A DNA stretch of 64,000 bases from contig OZ242021.1 of assembly GCA_965204925.1 (NCBI GenBank), positions 496,001-560,000 on the forward strand, read 5' to 3'. The stretch's first letter is position 1, and the number at the start of each line of letters is the position of its first letter. This DNA is from G963663315 sp965204925 (lineage in GTDB: Bacteria > Pseudomonadota > Gammaproteobacteria > Arenicellales > Poriferihabitantaceae). Under the pieces are notes generated by a model. That model worked only from the letters and a program-made list of their open reading frames with translations, was not told where the DNA came from and made no database searches. The position numbers and the translations under genes were made by a program. Below are positions 35,715 to 45,631 of the stretch, piece after piece.

Positions 35715-38700
35715 CCACCCCCGCCGGCAAAAACCGGCTGGCTCACGGCGGCCGCATTGACCGCGACAGGATAATCGAATTCCATTATGACGGCAAACGC
35801 TATGCGGGGCATCCCGGCGATACCCTGGCATCGGCCCTGCTGGCCAACGGCATTCACCTGGTAGCGCGCAGTTTCAAATACCATCGGCCGCGAGGAATTT
35901 ACAGCGCCGGTTGCGAAGAACCGAATGCGCTGGTGCAACTCGAATCGGGGGCGCATACGGTCCCCAACATGCGCGCCACCGATGTAGAACTGTATGACGG
36001 TCTTCGCGCCGCCTCGCAAAATTGCTGGCCGTCCGTAAAATTCGATTTCGGAGCGATCAGCTCGCGGCTGTCCCGCCTGCTTCCCGCCGGCTTTTATTAC
36101 AAAACCTTCATGTGGCCGGCATCCATGTGGATGACCTATGAAAAATACATTCGCAAGGCTGCCGGGTCAGGCCGTTCTCCGCTTGCCCCCGATCCTGATT
36201 TTTATGACAAGACGTACGCCCATTGTGACGTACTCGTAATCGGAGGCGGGCCGGCCGGCCTGCAGGCCGCCCTGGCAGCGGCACAGTCGGGAGCGCAGGT
36301 TATTCTGCTCGACGAGAAAAGTGAATTCGGCGGCTCCCTGCTAAGCGACCGCTCATCGACAATCGGCGGCATTCCGGCAATCGAATGGGTCAGCGACAGC
36401 GTAGCCCGACTTGCGGCGCTGGACAACGTAACCCTGCTTTCGCGCACAACGCTGCATGGTTACTACGACTGCAACTTCCTCGTAGCCAATCAAAAATCGG
36501 GCGAACACGCCGGCCCGACCAGCGCGGGCCGCGTCCCGAAAGAAAGGCTGTGGAAAATCCGCGCCCACCAGGTCGTAATCGCTGCCGGCGCCATAGAACG
36601 CCCCCTGGTATTCGCCGATAACGACCGCCCCGGAGTCATGTTGTCAGGCGCCATCCGCAGCTATATCAACCGATTTGCCGTGCTTCCGGGAAGAAATATC
36701 GTATTGCTGACCAACAATGACGGCATCTGGCAGACCGCGCTGGATGCACAGGACGCGGGCGCCAGCGTATGCGTGATCGACATCCGGGGAAACACCCCAT
36801 GCGAAGCGTCGGAGCAGGCAAAAAAGCGGGGCATCACGGTCTGTACCGGCCAGACGATCACGGGGGTCGACTACACCCGCGGCAAAATCAGGGGAGTCGA
36901 AATGATGACGCTCAGCGAGAATGGAACATCCGTGACCGGTTCCCTGCAACGCCTGCCCTGTGATTTGATCGGGGTTGCGGGAGGGTGGACGCCGACTGTA
37001 CATTTATACAGTCAGGCCAAGGGCAAGCTCAAATACCTGGACGACCTGCACTGCTTCGTCGCCGACCACATGCCGCCCACCAACCCGGTCATCATGGCCG
37101 GCGCCTGCAACGCCGGGTATCGCCTTGATGACTGCCTCGGCCAGGGCTTCACGGCAGGATGCAAGGCGGCCGCAGACGCGGGATTCGCAACCGGGTCGGC
37201 ACAGCCCCCGGCGCTTGTGGTCAACGCCCCGCAAGCAGATCTGTCCGTATCGTCCGGGGGATTGCGGCCATTGTGGATACTGCCGTGCGATCACCCAATC
37301 GGGCGGGGCCGGAAAAAGCATTTCCATGAACTGCACAATGATGCCACCGTAGCCGACATCCACCTGGCCGCCCGCGAAGGATACCGGTCGATCGAGCACG
37401 TAAAGCGCTATACCACAACCGGTATGGGAACCGATCAGGGCAAGACCTCGAACCTGAATGCCCTGACCGTAATGTCCGAAATCCGCGGCGTCCCGGTTCC
37501 CGAAATCGGTACGACTACATTCCGTCCACCATTTACCCCGCTGACTTTTGGCAGCATCGCAGGACACGATTGCCGGCAGCTGTTCCTGCCGGTGAGAAAA
37601 ACCCCGATACATGACTGGCACGACCGGCATGGCGCCGTTTTTGAAGATGTCGGAGACTGGAAACGTCCCCGCTACTTCCCGCAGGCAGGGGAAACGATGC
37701 ACGACGCCGTTCAACGTGAATGTGTCGCCGTGCGCAAACACTGCGGAATACTGGACGCCTCGACGCTTGGCAAGATCGATTTGACAGGCCGCGACTGCAT
37801 CAAACTGCTGAACATGCTCTATACCAACGACTGGAGCAAGCTGGCTCGCGGCCGTTGCCGTTACGGCCTGATGCTGGATGAGCATGGCATGGTATTCGAT
37901 GACGGCGTAACAAGCCGTCTGGATGACCACCACTATCACATAACCACCACGACAGGCGGCGCGGCGCGGGTCATGAACTGGATCGAGGAATGGTTGCAAA
38001 CCGAATGGCCGGATTGGGAAGTCTATGCCACCAGCGTGACCGAACAATGGGCGGTCGTTGCGTTGAGCGGCCCGGCTGCCGCCAGAACGCTCGGTGAACT
38101 GGTTGACCTGCCGCTGGACGATCAATCCTTCCCGTTCATGTCGGTCAGGGAAGCCGCAGTTGCCGGTATTCCCGCCCGCATATTTCGCATCAGTTTCACC
38201 GGAGAGTTGTCATACGAGATCAACGTACCGGCCAGATACGGCGCGGCCCTGTGGGGCGCGCTCATGGAAGCCGGAGAGCAACACGGAATCTGCCCTTACG
38301 GCACCGAAACCATGCATGTTCTTCGCGCCGAAAAGGGATTTATTATCGTAGGGCAGGACACCGACGGCACCGTTACTCCCGCCGACCTCGGCATGCACCG
38401 GCTCGTATCCAAAACCAAACCGGACTTCCTCGGCAAACGCTCGCTTGCCCGTTCCGATACCGCCCGACCGGGGCGCAAACAACTGGTCGGCCTGTTGACC
38501 GAAGATCCCCGGCAAGTACTTCCGGAAGGCGCTCATGCAGTCGAAAAACTGAAGAGCGCCCCGCCGATGGACATGCTCGGCCACATCAGCTCCAGCTATA
38601 TGAGTCCGAATGTGGGCCGCTCGATTGCCCTGGCGCTGATCAGGGACGGCCTTGCCCGCAAGGGACAGGTTCTTGACGTGCCATTGCTGGATGGCGGCGC

Positions 38701-39373
38701 CCACAAGGTCACTGTAACCGAACCGGTATTTCTGACTGCGTCCGCGCCGCCTGCTGACGATGTCCCGACGGACTGTTCGGCATCCACCCAATCACCGGAA
38801 AAACCCGCAGCGACCGCGATGCAGACCACCTCGCCGGCCTGCAACCTGACCCCCGTTGCAGGCATAAACAGTCTCAGAGAACAGCCCTGGCGCGGCAAGA
38901 TCAATCTGCGCGGCGACCCCGAAAACACGGAATTCCTGGAAAAGATGGAATCCGCACTCAATATGCAGCTTCCCCTGCAACCCAACACACAGCATACCTC
39001 AGCAGAGCGCACCTGCTACGGGATCGGCCCTGATGAATGGTTACTGCATTGCCCGCTGGATGCAACCGCAGCGCTCGTCGAAGCGCTGCAAGCGAAACTC
39101 CGGGACACACATTTTGCTGCGACAGCAGTTACCGATTACTACACCGTTCTGCACCTTGCCGGACCTGACGCAGCTGTACTACTCGCGAGAGCCTGTCCAC
39201 TGGATTTGCGGGCGGGCAAATTCCCGGTCGGCGACTGCGCACAAACCCGTTTCGGTCACGCCAGCATCCTCCTGCACAAGACCGCCGACACCCCCGCATT
39301 CCATATCCAGGTACGCTGGAGCCATACCGAATATGTCTGGAGTTATCTGACGAGCGCCATGCGCGCCATATGA
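35711..39373 (+). CDS. soxA: Sarcosine oxidase alpha subunit fused to the gamma subunit
   Basis: 1220 residues from GTG 35711, which overlaps the soxD stop and has GAGGTG upstream. The frame is open from 35600, but the earlier part lies inside soxD. Order: an N-terminal ferredoxin-like region (FHYDGKRYAGHPGDTLASAL), a dinucleotide-binding domain (VLVIGGGPAGLQAALAAAQ, about 172-190), a folate-binding GcvT domain (about 645-1008), then a proline/threonine-rich linker and an extra segment of about 170 residues. The extra segment (GIGPDEWLLHCPLDATAALV, LARACPLDLRAG, CAQTRFGHASILLH) matches the separate SoxG gamma subunit of other bacteria. No stand-alone soxG follows, so all four subunits are accounted for. 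Confidence 0.93.
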   Translation: MTTPAGKNRLAHGGRIDRDRIIEFHYDGKRYAGHPGDTLASALLANGIHLVARSFKYHRPRGIYSAGCEEPNALVQLESGAHTVPNMRATDVELYDGLRAASQNCWPSVKFDFGAISSRLSRLLPAGFYYKTFMWPASMWMTYEKYIRKAAGSGRSPLAPDPDFYDKTYAHCDVLVIGGGPAGLQAALAAAQSGAQVILLDEKSEFGGSLLSDRSSTIGGIPAIEWVSDSVARLAALDNVTLLSRTTLHGYYDCNFLVANQKSGEHAGPTSAGRVPKERLWKIRAHQVVIAAGAIERPLVFADNDRPGVMLSGAIRSYINRFAVLPGRNIVLLTNNDGIWQTALDAQDAGASVCVIDIRGNTPCEASEQAKKRGITVCTGQTITGVDYTRGKIRGVEMMTLSENGTSVTGSLQRLPCDLIGVAGGWTPTVHLYSQAKGKLKYLDDLHCFVADHMPPTNPVIMAGACNAGYRLDDCLGQGFTAGCKAAADAGFATGSAQPPALVVNAPQADLSVSSGGLRPLWILPCDHPIGRGRKKHFHELHNDATVADIHLAAREGYRSIEHVKRYTTTGMGTDQGKTSNLNALTVMSEIRGVPVPEIGTTTFRPPFTPLTFGSIAGHDCRQLFLPVRKTPIHDWHDRHGAVFEDVGDWKRPRYFPQAGETMHDAVQRECVAVRKHCGILDASTLGKIDLTGRDCIKLLNMLYTNDWSKLARGRCRYGLMLDEHGMVFDDGVTSRLDDHHYHITTTTGGAARVMNWIEEWLQTEWPDWEVYATSVTEQWAVVALSGPAAARTLGELVDLPLDDQSFPFMSVREAAVAGIPARIFRISFTGELSYEINVPARYGAALWGALMEAGEQHGICPYGTETMHVLRAEKGFIIVGQDTDGTVTPADLGMHRLVSKTKPDFLGKRSLARSDTARPGRKQLVGLLTEDPRQVLPEGAHAVEKLKSAPPMDMLGHISSSYMSPNVGRSIALALIRDGLARKGQVLDVPLLDGGAHKVTVTEPVFLTASAPPADDVPTDCSASTQSPEKPAATAMQTTSPACNLTPVAGINSLREQPWRGKINLRGDPENTEFLEKMESALNMQLPLQPNTQHTSAERTCYGIGPDEWLLHCPLDATAALVEALQAKLRDTHFAATAVTDYYTVLHLAGPDAAVLLARACPLDLRAGKFPVGDCAQTRFGHASILLHKTADTPAFHIQVRWSHTEYVWSYLTSAMRAI

Positions 39374-39535
39374 ACATTCCGCAAAACAAACGACCTGCGG
39401 CCGTCTCCTCTCGCTTGCAGCCCCACTTGTCTCTCAACCGGCACACCCGCGCCATCCCGTCCACGTACAAACTTTTCGGCCGGGAAAATGCCGATCCCCC
39501 TTGTGCTATGATCAGCGGACCTTTTCAAACAGGGC

Positions 39536-41107
39536 ATGATCATGGACAAGCGCAGACTACCCATCGGGATGCAAGCCTTTCGCAACCTTCGCAGCAAGGA
39601 CTGCTACTATGTGGACAAGACCCCGCATATCGAACGCCTGATTGATGAGGGCGAATACTACTTTCTGTCCCGCCCGCGACGCTTTGGCAAGAGCTTGTTG
39701 ATCTCCACACTGAAGGAACTGTTCGAGGGTAATGAAAAGTTGTTCCGTGGCCTTTATATCCACAACCGCTGGGACTGGAATATCAGGTATCCGGTAATAC
39801 GTCTGAGTTTCGGCGGGAACTACAGCGAGCCGGGAGAGCTTGAAAAGGATATTCTTGAGCAACTGGAGAGCGTTGAACGCCAATACGGACTTGAACCTGC
39901 GGCGCGGTCCGATACCCCCTCGCGACGTCTGCGCAGCATCATACAACATCTGGATCACAAAACCGGCCATCAGGCGGTGATTCTGGTAGACGAATACGAC
40001 AAGCCCATCCTGGATATGCTGGAAAAACGGGAACAGGCACAAGCCAACCGCGACTATCTGCGCGGCTTCTACGGCATGATCAAGGATTGCGCGGACTCTA
40101 TCCGTTTCGTTTTCATCACCGGTATCAGCATGTACTCGAAAGTCAGCCTGTTCTCGGCGCTGAATAATCTGGATGATATCAGCCTGGCCCCCGAATATGC
40201 CGCCCTGTGCGGCTATACCGATGACGACCTCGACAACGTGTTCACCGCGGAGTTAGCGGATGTGACGAAATCGGAGCGCGAGCAAATCCGGCGCTGGTAC
40301 AACGGCTATCACTGGCGCGGGGAAGAGAAAGTCTATAACCCGTTCGACATCCTGCTGTTTTTCAAAAGCCGGGAATTCAGGGCGCATTGGTACCGAACCG
40401 GAACACCCTCTTTCCTGTACCACAGGATGGCAAACGGGACAATTAACACCCTGGACCTGGAAAACCTGGGAATATTTGACAGCGAACTGTCCGGTTTTGA
40501 ACTGGAGGATATCAACATCAATGCCCTGCTGTTCCAGTGTGGCTACCTGACCATCGTAAAAGAAGAAATCCGCAGATTCAGAATCTTCTATACCCTGGGC
40601 TATCCCAATTTCGAAGTGCGTCTGAGCCTGAACGAGGAGCTGCTCAGGGCAGTCACCGGAGATTTGACTGAAGCCTCGGAGAGGGGCGAAACACTGGTCG
40701 ATCTTTTGGATACCAACGACTTCGAGGGTTTTGAGCGGGAGTTACGGGCGTTCTTCGCCGGCATTCCTTATCAGTGGCATGATCACAACAATATGGAGCG
40801 TTCCGAGGGTCATTATGCGACCGTGCTATATTCCTGTTTCCGGGCTCTGGGTCTTGACATGCGGGTAGAGGATTCAACCAGCCGGGGTCGCGCGGACATG
40901 GTGTTGATCCGGCGGGATCAGGTGTTCGTACTGGAATTCAAAGTGGCGGACGGAACGGATGTCGACGTAAAAGCCAGCCAGGCGCTGACACAGATACGGA
41001 ACAAGGACTATGCGGGCAAGTACTGCGTACAGGATAAGCGAATCCATCTGCTTGCGGTGATATTCAATCGCAAGACGCGCAATCTGGCGATGATCAGGAC
41101 AGGCTGA
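39536..41107 (+). CDS. DUF1703 family AAA-like ATPase with PD-(D/E)XK domain, copy 2
   Basis: 523 residues, the same length and layout as the copy at 27155-28726 and clearly paralogous along its whole length. P-loop-like FLSRPRRFGKSLLISTL, Walker B ILVDEYDKPILDML, SMYSKVSLFSALNNL, and the nuclease-like RADMVLIRRDQVFVLEFKVA. It starts at ATG 39536, or at the Met two codons later (39542). It lies between the sox operon and nadE on the same strand, isolated from both by more than 70 bases. Function is unknown. A third, truncated relative lies at 51523-51879. Confidence 0.88.
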   Translation: MIMDKRRLPIGMQAFRNLRSKDCYYVDKTPHIERLIDEGEYYFLSRPRRFGKSLLISTLKELFEGNEKLFRGLYIHNRWDWNIRYPVIRLSFGGNYSEPGELEKDILEQLESVERQYGLEPAARSDTPSRRLRSIIQHLDHKTGHQAVILVDEYDKPILDMLEKREQAQANRDYLRGFYGMIKDCADSIRFVFITGISMYSKVSLFSALNNLDDISLAPEYAALCGYTDDDLDNVFTAELADVTKSEREQIRRWYNGYHWRGEEKVYNPFDILLFFKSREFRAHWYRTGTPSFLYHRMANGTINTLDLENLGIFDSELSGFELEDININALLFQCGYLTIVKEEIRRFRIFYTLGYPNFEVRLSLNEELLRAVTGDLTEASERGETLVDLLDTNDFEGFERELRAFFAGIPYQWHDHNNMERSEGHYATVLYSCFRALGLDMRVEDSTSRGRADMVLIRRDQVFVLEFKVADGTDVDVKASQALTQIRNKDYAGKYCVQDKRIHLLAVIFNRKTRNLAMIRTG

Positions 41108-41186
41108 ACAGGATGCCCGATTTTCCTGTCAAAAAGTCTCGCTTGTTTCTGAATTCCGATAGCTTGTCGGGTATCATACCCGTATC

Positions 41187-41996
41187 ATGAAAACCGAAGC
41201 GGTCATAGATCATATCGTTGCCTGGCTCGCAGACTATAATGAAAAGGCGAAGACCGGAGGATTCGTGGTTGGCGTTTCCGGGGGAGTTGACTCGGCGGTA
41301 ACTTCAGCGCTGGCGGCCAGGACAGGCAGCCCCGTGCTATGCCTGGAAATGCCGATCCACCAGGCATCCGCACAGGTGTCGAGGGCGAGGAAACATATCG
41401 ATCAACTGGAAAACGACTTCCCCGATGTGTCTTCGGTGAGAACAGACCTCACGCCGGTATTCGAGCAATTCACGCAGGCCATGCCGGCTGTGCAACCTGA
41501 AAAAGGCCGACTTCTGGCACTGGCCAATTCCCGCGCGCGATTACGCATGACCACGCTGTATTATTTCTCCACGCTGCACAAACGCCTGGTAGTCGGTACG
41601 GGCAATCGGGTCGAGGATTTCGGCGTCGGGTTTTTCACAAAATACGGGGATGGAGGCGTGGATGTGAGTCCCATTGCGGACCTCGACAAATCCGGGGTTT
41701 ACCGGCTCGGGGAAACCCTGGGAGTAATCGAAGAGATCATGACGGCCAGACCGACCGACGGGCTGTGGGCGGATAACCGTTCCGACGAAGACCAGTTGGG
41801 CGCGAGCTATGACGAGCTGGAATGGGCCATGGCCTGTACCGGAAAAGGTTCGGAAGACTTTGGACAGGAAGAGGCGCCCGCATCTGCAAGTGACCGCCAG
41901 CTCAGGGTATTGGAAATTTATACCCGCCTGCACAAGGCCAACCAGCATAAAATGAATCCCGTTCCCGTTTGCCGGATACCGAAGGAGCTGCGCTGA
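41187..41996 (+). CDS. nadE: NAD synthetase (ammonia-dependent type)
   Basis: Converts deamido-NAD to NAD with ATP. 269 residues without an amidohydrolase domain, so ammonia is the likely nitrogen donor. The ATP-pyrophosphatase P-loop GVSGGVDSAVTSALAA has SGGVDS at 31-36. LANSRARLRMTTLYYFS, VVGTGNRVEDFGVGFFTKYGDGG and DLDKSGVYRLGETLG match the deamido-NAD-binding region. It is the nearest intact gene downstream of the second DUF1703 copy and convergent with the methyltransferase-like gene. Confidence 0.93.
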   Translation: MKTEAVIDHIVAWLADYNEKAKTGGFVVGVSGGVDSAVTSALAARTGSPVLCLEMPIHQASAQVSRARKHIDQLENDFPDVSSVRTDLTPVFEQFTQAMPAVQPEKGRLLALANSRARLRMTTLYYFSTLHKRLVVGTGNRVEDFGVGFFTKYGDGGVDVSPIADLDKSGVYRLGETLGVIEEIMTARPTDGLWADNRSDEDQLGASYDELEWAMACTGKGSEDFGQEEAPASASDRQLRVLEIYTRLHKANQHKMNPVPVCRIPKELR

Positions 41997-42062
41997 CCGC
42001 CGCGCTGCGCCCTGAACGCCTCCCGCGATCCCGAAAATACCCGCAACCCGTCTTGGGGCCGG

Positions 42063-42914
42063 TCAGGCCAGCCAATCGGACATCTGGGTGCATTCGTGCT
42101 CGGGGCGGGCGATATACAACTGTGCGTGATAGGAGCCGGTCGTCTCGAAACCCTGGATCTCACGCCCTCTTTCCCGCACCCGTCGAATCGCCCTTTCCTT
42201 CTCCTCATCATCGGCGAAAATCCGGTGGGGGAACGGGGGTATCGGCATCGCTTCCACAAAGAGTCCGGCCTCCTGCATAATATCCCAGCACTGTTTCGAC
42301 TCATTTCCCCGCACAGGAGAACAGACGATCCAGGGCAGCGAATCCCCGGCCAGATCGAGTATCGTCTGCAATGTCCCTTGCAACAGGTGCATCATGGACC
42401 CCACCTCGATGACCATGTCACACTGCCTGATCATCTGTTGCAACTCTTCGCCGGGCGACTCGGCTTTCAGGTCGATAGCGAAGGCCTCGTCATAAATACC
42501 GACGGATTTGCCATATGTCAGCGCTTGCCCGGCTATATCTATACCAAAAATCCGGCATGGCACATCCACATACTTGTTCTGGTCAATCCACTGGCTGTCC
42601 CACTTGACCACCTCTTCCACCGTAGCATCGACAAATTTCGGCTCCTGATATCGATCGAGCACCTGATCCAGCGTAATGTGGTGCCGCATCAAAAGCGCGC
42701 CAATGCCGTACCCGGAAGCAAAATCCATAACGCACGGCACCTCTATGCCGCGAATACGTTTCAGCTCATTCAGCGCCGGCGCAAATCCCTGCATCGCAAA
42801 ATGGGCATTTCTGTATTGCACCGCATTCATCGCGTAATAATAGGCCCGGCAGTCAGGCAGATTATAAACATCGTCAAAGCGGGTCACCAACGGAGTATTG
42901 CTCTTGTCTGTCAT
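42063..42914 (-). CDS. Methyltransferase-like protein, function unknown
   Basis: 283 residues. VMDFASGYGIGALLMRHH looks like the SAM-binding motif I of class I methyltransferases, and FGIDIAGQALTYG could be the following acidic strand. The remainder, including CDMVIEVGSMMHLLQGTL and SPVRGNESKQCWDIMQEAG, fits a Rossmann-type methyltransferase, but I cannot name a family. It is divergent from the EamA transporter gene, with 79 bases between. Confidence 0.6.
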   Translation of the reverse strand: MTDKSNTPLVTRFDDVYNLPDCRAYYYAMNAVQYRNAHFAMQGFAPALNELKRIRGIEVPCVMDFASGYGIGALLMRHHITLDQVLDRYQEPKFVDATVEEVVKWDSQWIDQNKYVDVPCRIFGIDIAGQALTYGKSVGIYDEAFAIDLKAESPGEELQQMIRQCDMVIEVGSMMHLLQGTLQTILDLAGDSLPWIVCSPVRGNESKQCWDIMQEAGLFVEAMPIPPFPHRIFADDEEKERAIRRVRERGREIQGFETTGSYHAQLYIARPEHECTQMSDWLA

Positions 42915-42993
42915 ATCATTATTTGCCTGTTCGCAAACGTTTTACTATACAATTTTAACCATCACGTCCGATCCGTACAATTCATTTTCCGCC

Positions 42994-44037
42994 ATGGATA
43001 TTTCCAAAAACCGCGCCCTGCAATCAACGGTCATACAGGGTATGATTCTTTCCTGGGTAGCCGTCATCATCTACGCATCCGCCAATTCGATTATTCTCAT
43101 CCTCACCGAAATCGGCTCAAACAATCTGATAGACGGACGCAACTCGATTACATTCTGCAATCTGCTGTTTCTCGGGAGTCTGTTTTCCCTGGCGCCGATG
43201 ATTTTCTTTTTCCACAAGGAATGGACCCGGGAGAACCTCGGCAAAATAACACGCCCCAACTGGATCGCGATGACGATCTCGGCGATATTGTCCTCGGCCC
43301 TGACTCCCTCCCTGTTTTTCTTTGCGCTGGAATTCTCGACCGTCACCAATGTAGTCCTGATCGGCCGCATCGAACCGCCGATGATGCTGATCCTGTCCTG
43401 TCTCGTGCTCAGGTCCACATTTGACAGATGGGCCTTCGCCGGCGCCCTGATCGCGCTGGCGGGCGCCGTTATCATCATTGTCCTGCGCAGCGAAGAAGGG
43501 GTCGGGCTCAATTTCGGCAAGGGAGAATATGCGGCGCTTGGCGGAATTTTCTCGTTTATGGCGTCAAACCTGCTCTCAAAGAAGAAACTGAACGAGGTGT
43601 CATTTGGCGTCTTTTCAATCTATCGCACTGTACTTGGAACGATCATCTATTTTTTCTGGGCAATTTACCTGTTTGGCCCGGACCATTTCCAGGATGTTTT
43701 TGCCCCTCCCGTACTGAAATGGACACTCGTCTATGCGGTAATCGTGATAATCGGCGGACAGTTCGCCTGGAATATGGCCCTTAAAAAAGCGCGCTCCAGC
43801 GATATGTCGCTGGCCACGTCCTTTACTCCGGTCGCTGCGATCACGATTGCCGTCCTGCTCGTCGGTGAGGATCCGGGTGACGGGATATGGTTGGGCGGCG
43901 CGATAATAATCGGCGGAATTCTGCTAGCGCTGTATGGACGCCGCCGCAGAGCCAGGGCGGAAAAACGGCGCGCCGAGGAACTTGCCCGGAAAAATGCAAT
44001 GGAACATGAATCGGAATATCACTTCAAGGGCGCCTGA
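42994..44037 (+). CDS. EamA/DMT-superfamily transporter
   Basis: 347 residues with about ten hydrophobic helices in two EamA-type halves, for example SVIQGMILSWVAVIIYASAN-like and AFAGALIALAGAVIIIVL in the first half, and FAWNMALKKARSSDMSLATS with FTPVAAITIAVLLVGEDP in the second, which is the usual EamA end. A charged C-terminal tail (RRRRARAEKRRAEELARK) is cytosolic. Such proteins export or import small metabolites; the substrate is unknown. The frame is open from 42898, but ATG 42994 gives the normal short N-terminus. Its stop is directly adjacent to the convergent small membrane-protein gene. Confidence 0.85.
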   Translation: MDISKNRALQSTVIQGMILSWVAVIIYASANSIILILTEIGSNNLIDGRNSITFCNLLFLGSLFSLAPMIFFFHKEWTRENLGKITRPNWIAMTISAILSSALTPSLFFFALEFSTVTNVVLIGRIEPPMMLILSCLVLRSTFDRWAFAGALIALAGAVIIIVLRSEEGVGLNFGKGEYAALGGIFSFMASNLLSKKKLNEVSFGVFSIYRTVLGTIIYFFWAIYLFGPDHFQDVFAPPVLKWTLVYAVIVIIGGQFAWNMALKKARSSDMSLATSFTPVAAITIAVLLVGEDPGDGIWLGGAIIIGGILLALYGRRRRARAEKRRAEELARKNAMEHESEYHFKGA

Positions 44038-44241
44038 TTACTTCCCGCCCTTGCGTATACACTCATCCCAGAAATCGTAAACAAGCATGGCCAGCACCAT
44101 AAGCACAATGATCGCGAAAGGCAGGCCTCCGAGGAATCCGGCAAAACCGCTCGAGATACTGTGCGATAATCCGATCACGAACGCAGACATGAGGACAGCG
44201 CCCACCGCTCCGGTAATGAATTTTACAAGTCGTGATGTCAT
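44038..44241 (-). CDS. Small two-helix membrane protein
   Basis: 67 residues with two hydrophobic segments (FITGAVGAVLMSAFVIGLS and GGLPFAIIVLMVLAMLVYDF) and a charged end DECIRKGGK. No family is recognised. It follows the amidase of the TRAP operon on the same strand after about 34 bases, and its stop codon abuts the stop of the EamA gene with no spacer. It may be the last gene of the TRAP/amidase unit. Confidence 0.6.
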   Translation of the reverse strand: MTSRLVKFITGAVGAVLMSAFVIGLSHSISSGFAGFLGGLPFAIIVLMVLAMLVYDFWDECIRKGGK

Positions 44242-44275
44242 AATACCGCCCTGCTGTCCGTCCCCGATTTACCGC

Positions 44276-45616
44276 TCACTGCGCTTCCAGGTAATCCAGT
44301 AGCCATCGGGTAGTCCGAAACATTCGATCATCTTCGTTTTCCCCCGCCACCAGCTGAATGCCGACCGGGAGTTGATTTTCTCCGACCAGCAACGGCAAGG
44401 ACAGGCAGGGAAGTCCGCATAATGTCCATATCGTACAACAAACAGGGTCTCCGGTGCCATGCTCAAATGCGGGAGCCTCGCCCAGCGCCGCCGGCGTCAG
44501 GATCGCGTCATAATCGTAGAAAAACCGCTGAAACCAGTCCACTGCGCCCTGCATGATTTCCCGGGCCTCTTCATATTCGCTACGGCTTATCCGGCTTGCC
44601 AGAGACAATCCAGAGACAGTCGTATCACTCAACAACGCGTAATATTCGACCCACTCATGCTCCAGACATTCATGGATCTCGAATCCATAGATGCGGCGCA
44701 AGGCCTCAATCAATACGGAAAAGGTTTTCGGCGCCGGTATTCGCTCAATGCGGTTTCCCAATACATCAAGGATCTCCTCGCACCCTTGCGCCGTTGCCGC
44801 GCAATATCGGTCCGCATAGGGCAAGTCGATCCATACCAGCGCCGGCTCAATGGGGACTTTCGAGTAATAGCCTTTCAGTACTGCGGGGCGCGGCGCCAGA
44901 TAGCTCATTTTGTCACTGGCATCATAACCGCCGACTGCATCACACAGCAACGCCACGTCAGCGGGATGCTGTCCGAACAGGCCAACTTGATCCAGCGTGG
45001 GCGAAGTCTGCAACGAACCTCGACGGGAAATAATGCCGCGGGTCGGCTTGTATCCGTAAACCCCGCAATAAGAGGCCGGACGAATGGTCGAGCCATGGGT
45101 CTGACTGCCGACTGACAGGGGGACATGTCCGGCAGCCACGGCGGCCGCCGACCCGCTCGAAGAGCCGCCGGGAGTACGCGATCGATCGTGCGGATTACGG
45201 GTATTCGCAGGGTGCATCCATGCCAGTTCCGTAGTCACCGTCTTGCCGAGGATAACCGCCCCGGCTTCCTTCAGTTTCTCGACCACTGCACAATTTGCAG
45301 CGGGCCGGCGGCCCGCATAAATGGCGCTGCCGCGCTCGGTCGGCTGATCGTCGGTATCGAAAATATCCTTGATTCCGACCGGAGCGCCGTGCAGCAATCC
45401 GGTCGGTTTGCCGGCCCGCCGAATCCGGTCCATCTCTCTGGCCTGTTCAAGCGCCAGATCCGGGTCAAGCCAGGCCCAGGCGCCGATTTCCCGGTCGGTC
45501 GCAGAAATCTTGTCAAGACAGCTTTCTACCCATTTTTCCGACGTCAGGAGACCCTCCCGGATCAACCGCACCCGCTCCTCGACCGTTCGACCCTGATTGT
45601 CTGCAACCTGTCCCAT
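44276..45616 (-). CDS. Amidase (amidase-signature family)
   Basis: 446 residues with the Ser-cisSer-Lys triad: Lys83 in GAPVGIKDIFDT, the cis-Ser in TPGGSSSGSAAAVAAG (about 148-163), and the nucleophile Ser176 in SQTHGSTIRPASYCG. It hydrolyses an amide bond of unknown substrate. It lies 15 bases after the TRAP large permease gene on the same strand, so the TRAP system may import the amide it cleaves or a related acid. A second, different amidase is at 51949-53316. Confidence 0.9.
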   Translation of the reverse strand: MGQVADNQGRTVEERVRLIREGLLTSEKWVESCLDKISATDREIGAWAWLDPDLALEQAREMDRIRRAGKPTGLLHGAPVGIKDIFDTDDQPTERGSAIYAGRRPAANCAVVEKLKEAGAVILGKTVTTELAWMHPANTRNPHDRSRTPGGSSSGSAAAVAAGHVPLSVGSQTHGSTIRPASYCGVYGYKPTRGIISRRGSLQTSPTLDQVGLFGQHPADVALLCDAVGGYDASDKMSYLAPRPAVLKGYYSKVPIEPALVWIDLPYADRYCAATAQGCEEILDVLGNRIERIPAPKTFSVLIEALRRIYGFEIHECLEHEWVEYYALLSDTTVSGLSLASRISRSEYEEAREIMQGAVDWFQRFFYDYDAILTPAALGEAPAFEHGTGDPVCCTIWTLCGLPCLSLPLLVGENQLPVGIQLVAGENEDDRMFRTTRWLLDYLEAQ

Positions 45617-45631
45617 ACGGCACAGCTTTAT

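Noticed and set aside
37004..38125. Minus-strand frame of 373 codons inside soxA
   Set aside because: It is a shadow of the soxA frame with no protein-like features.
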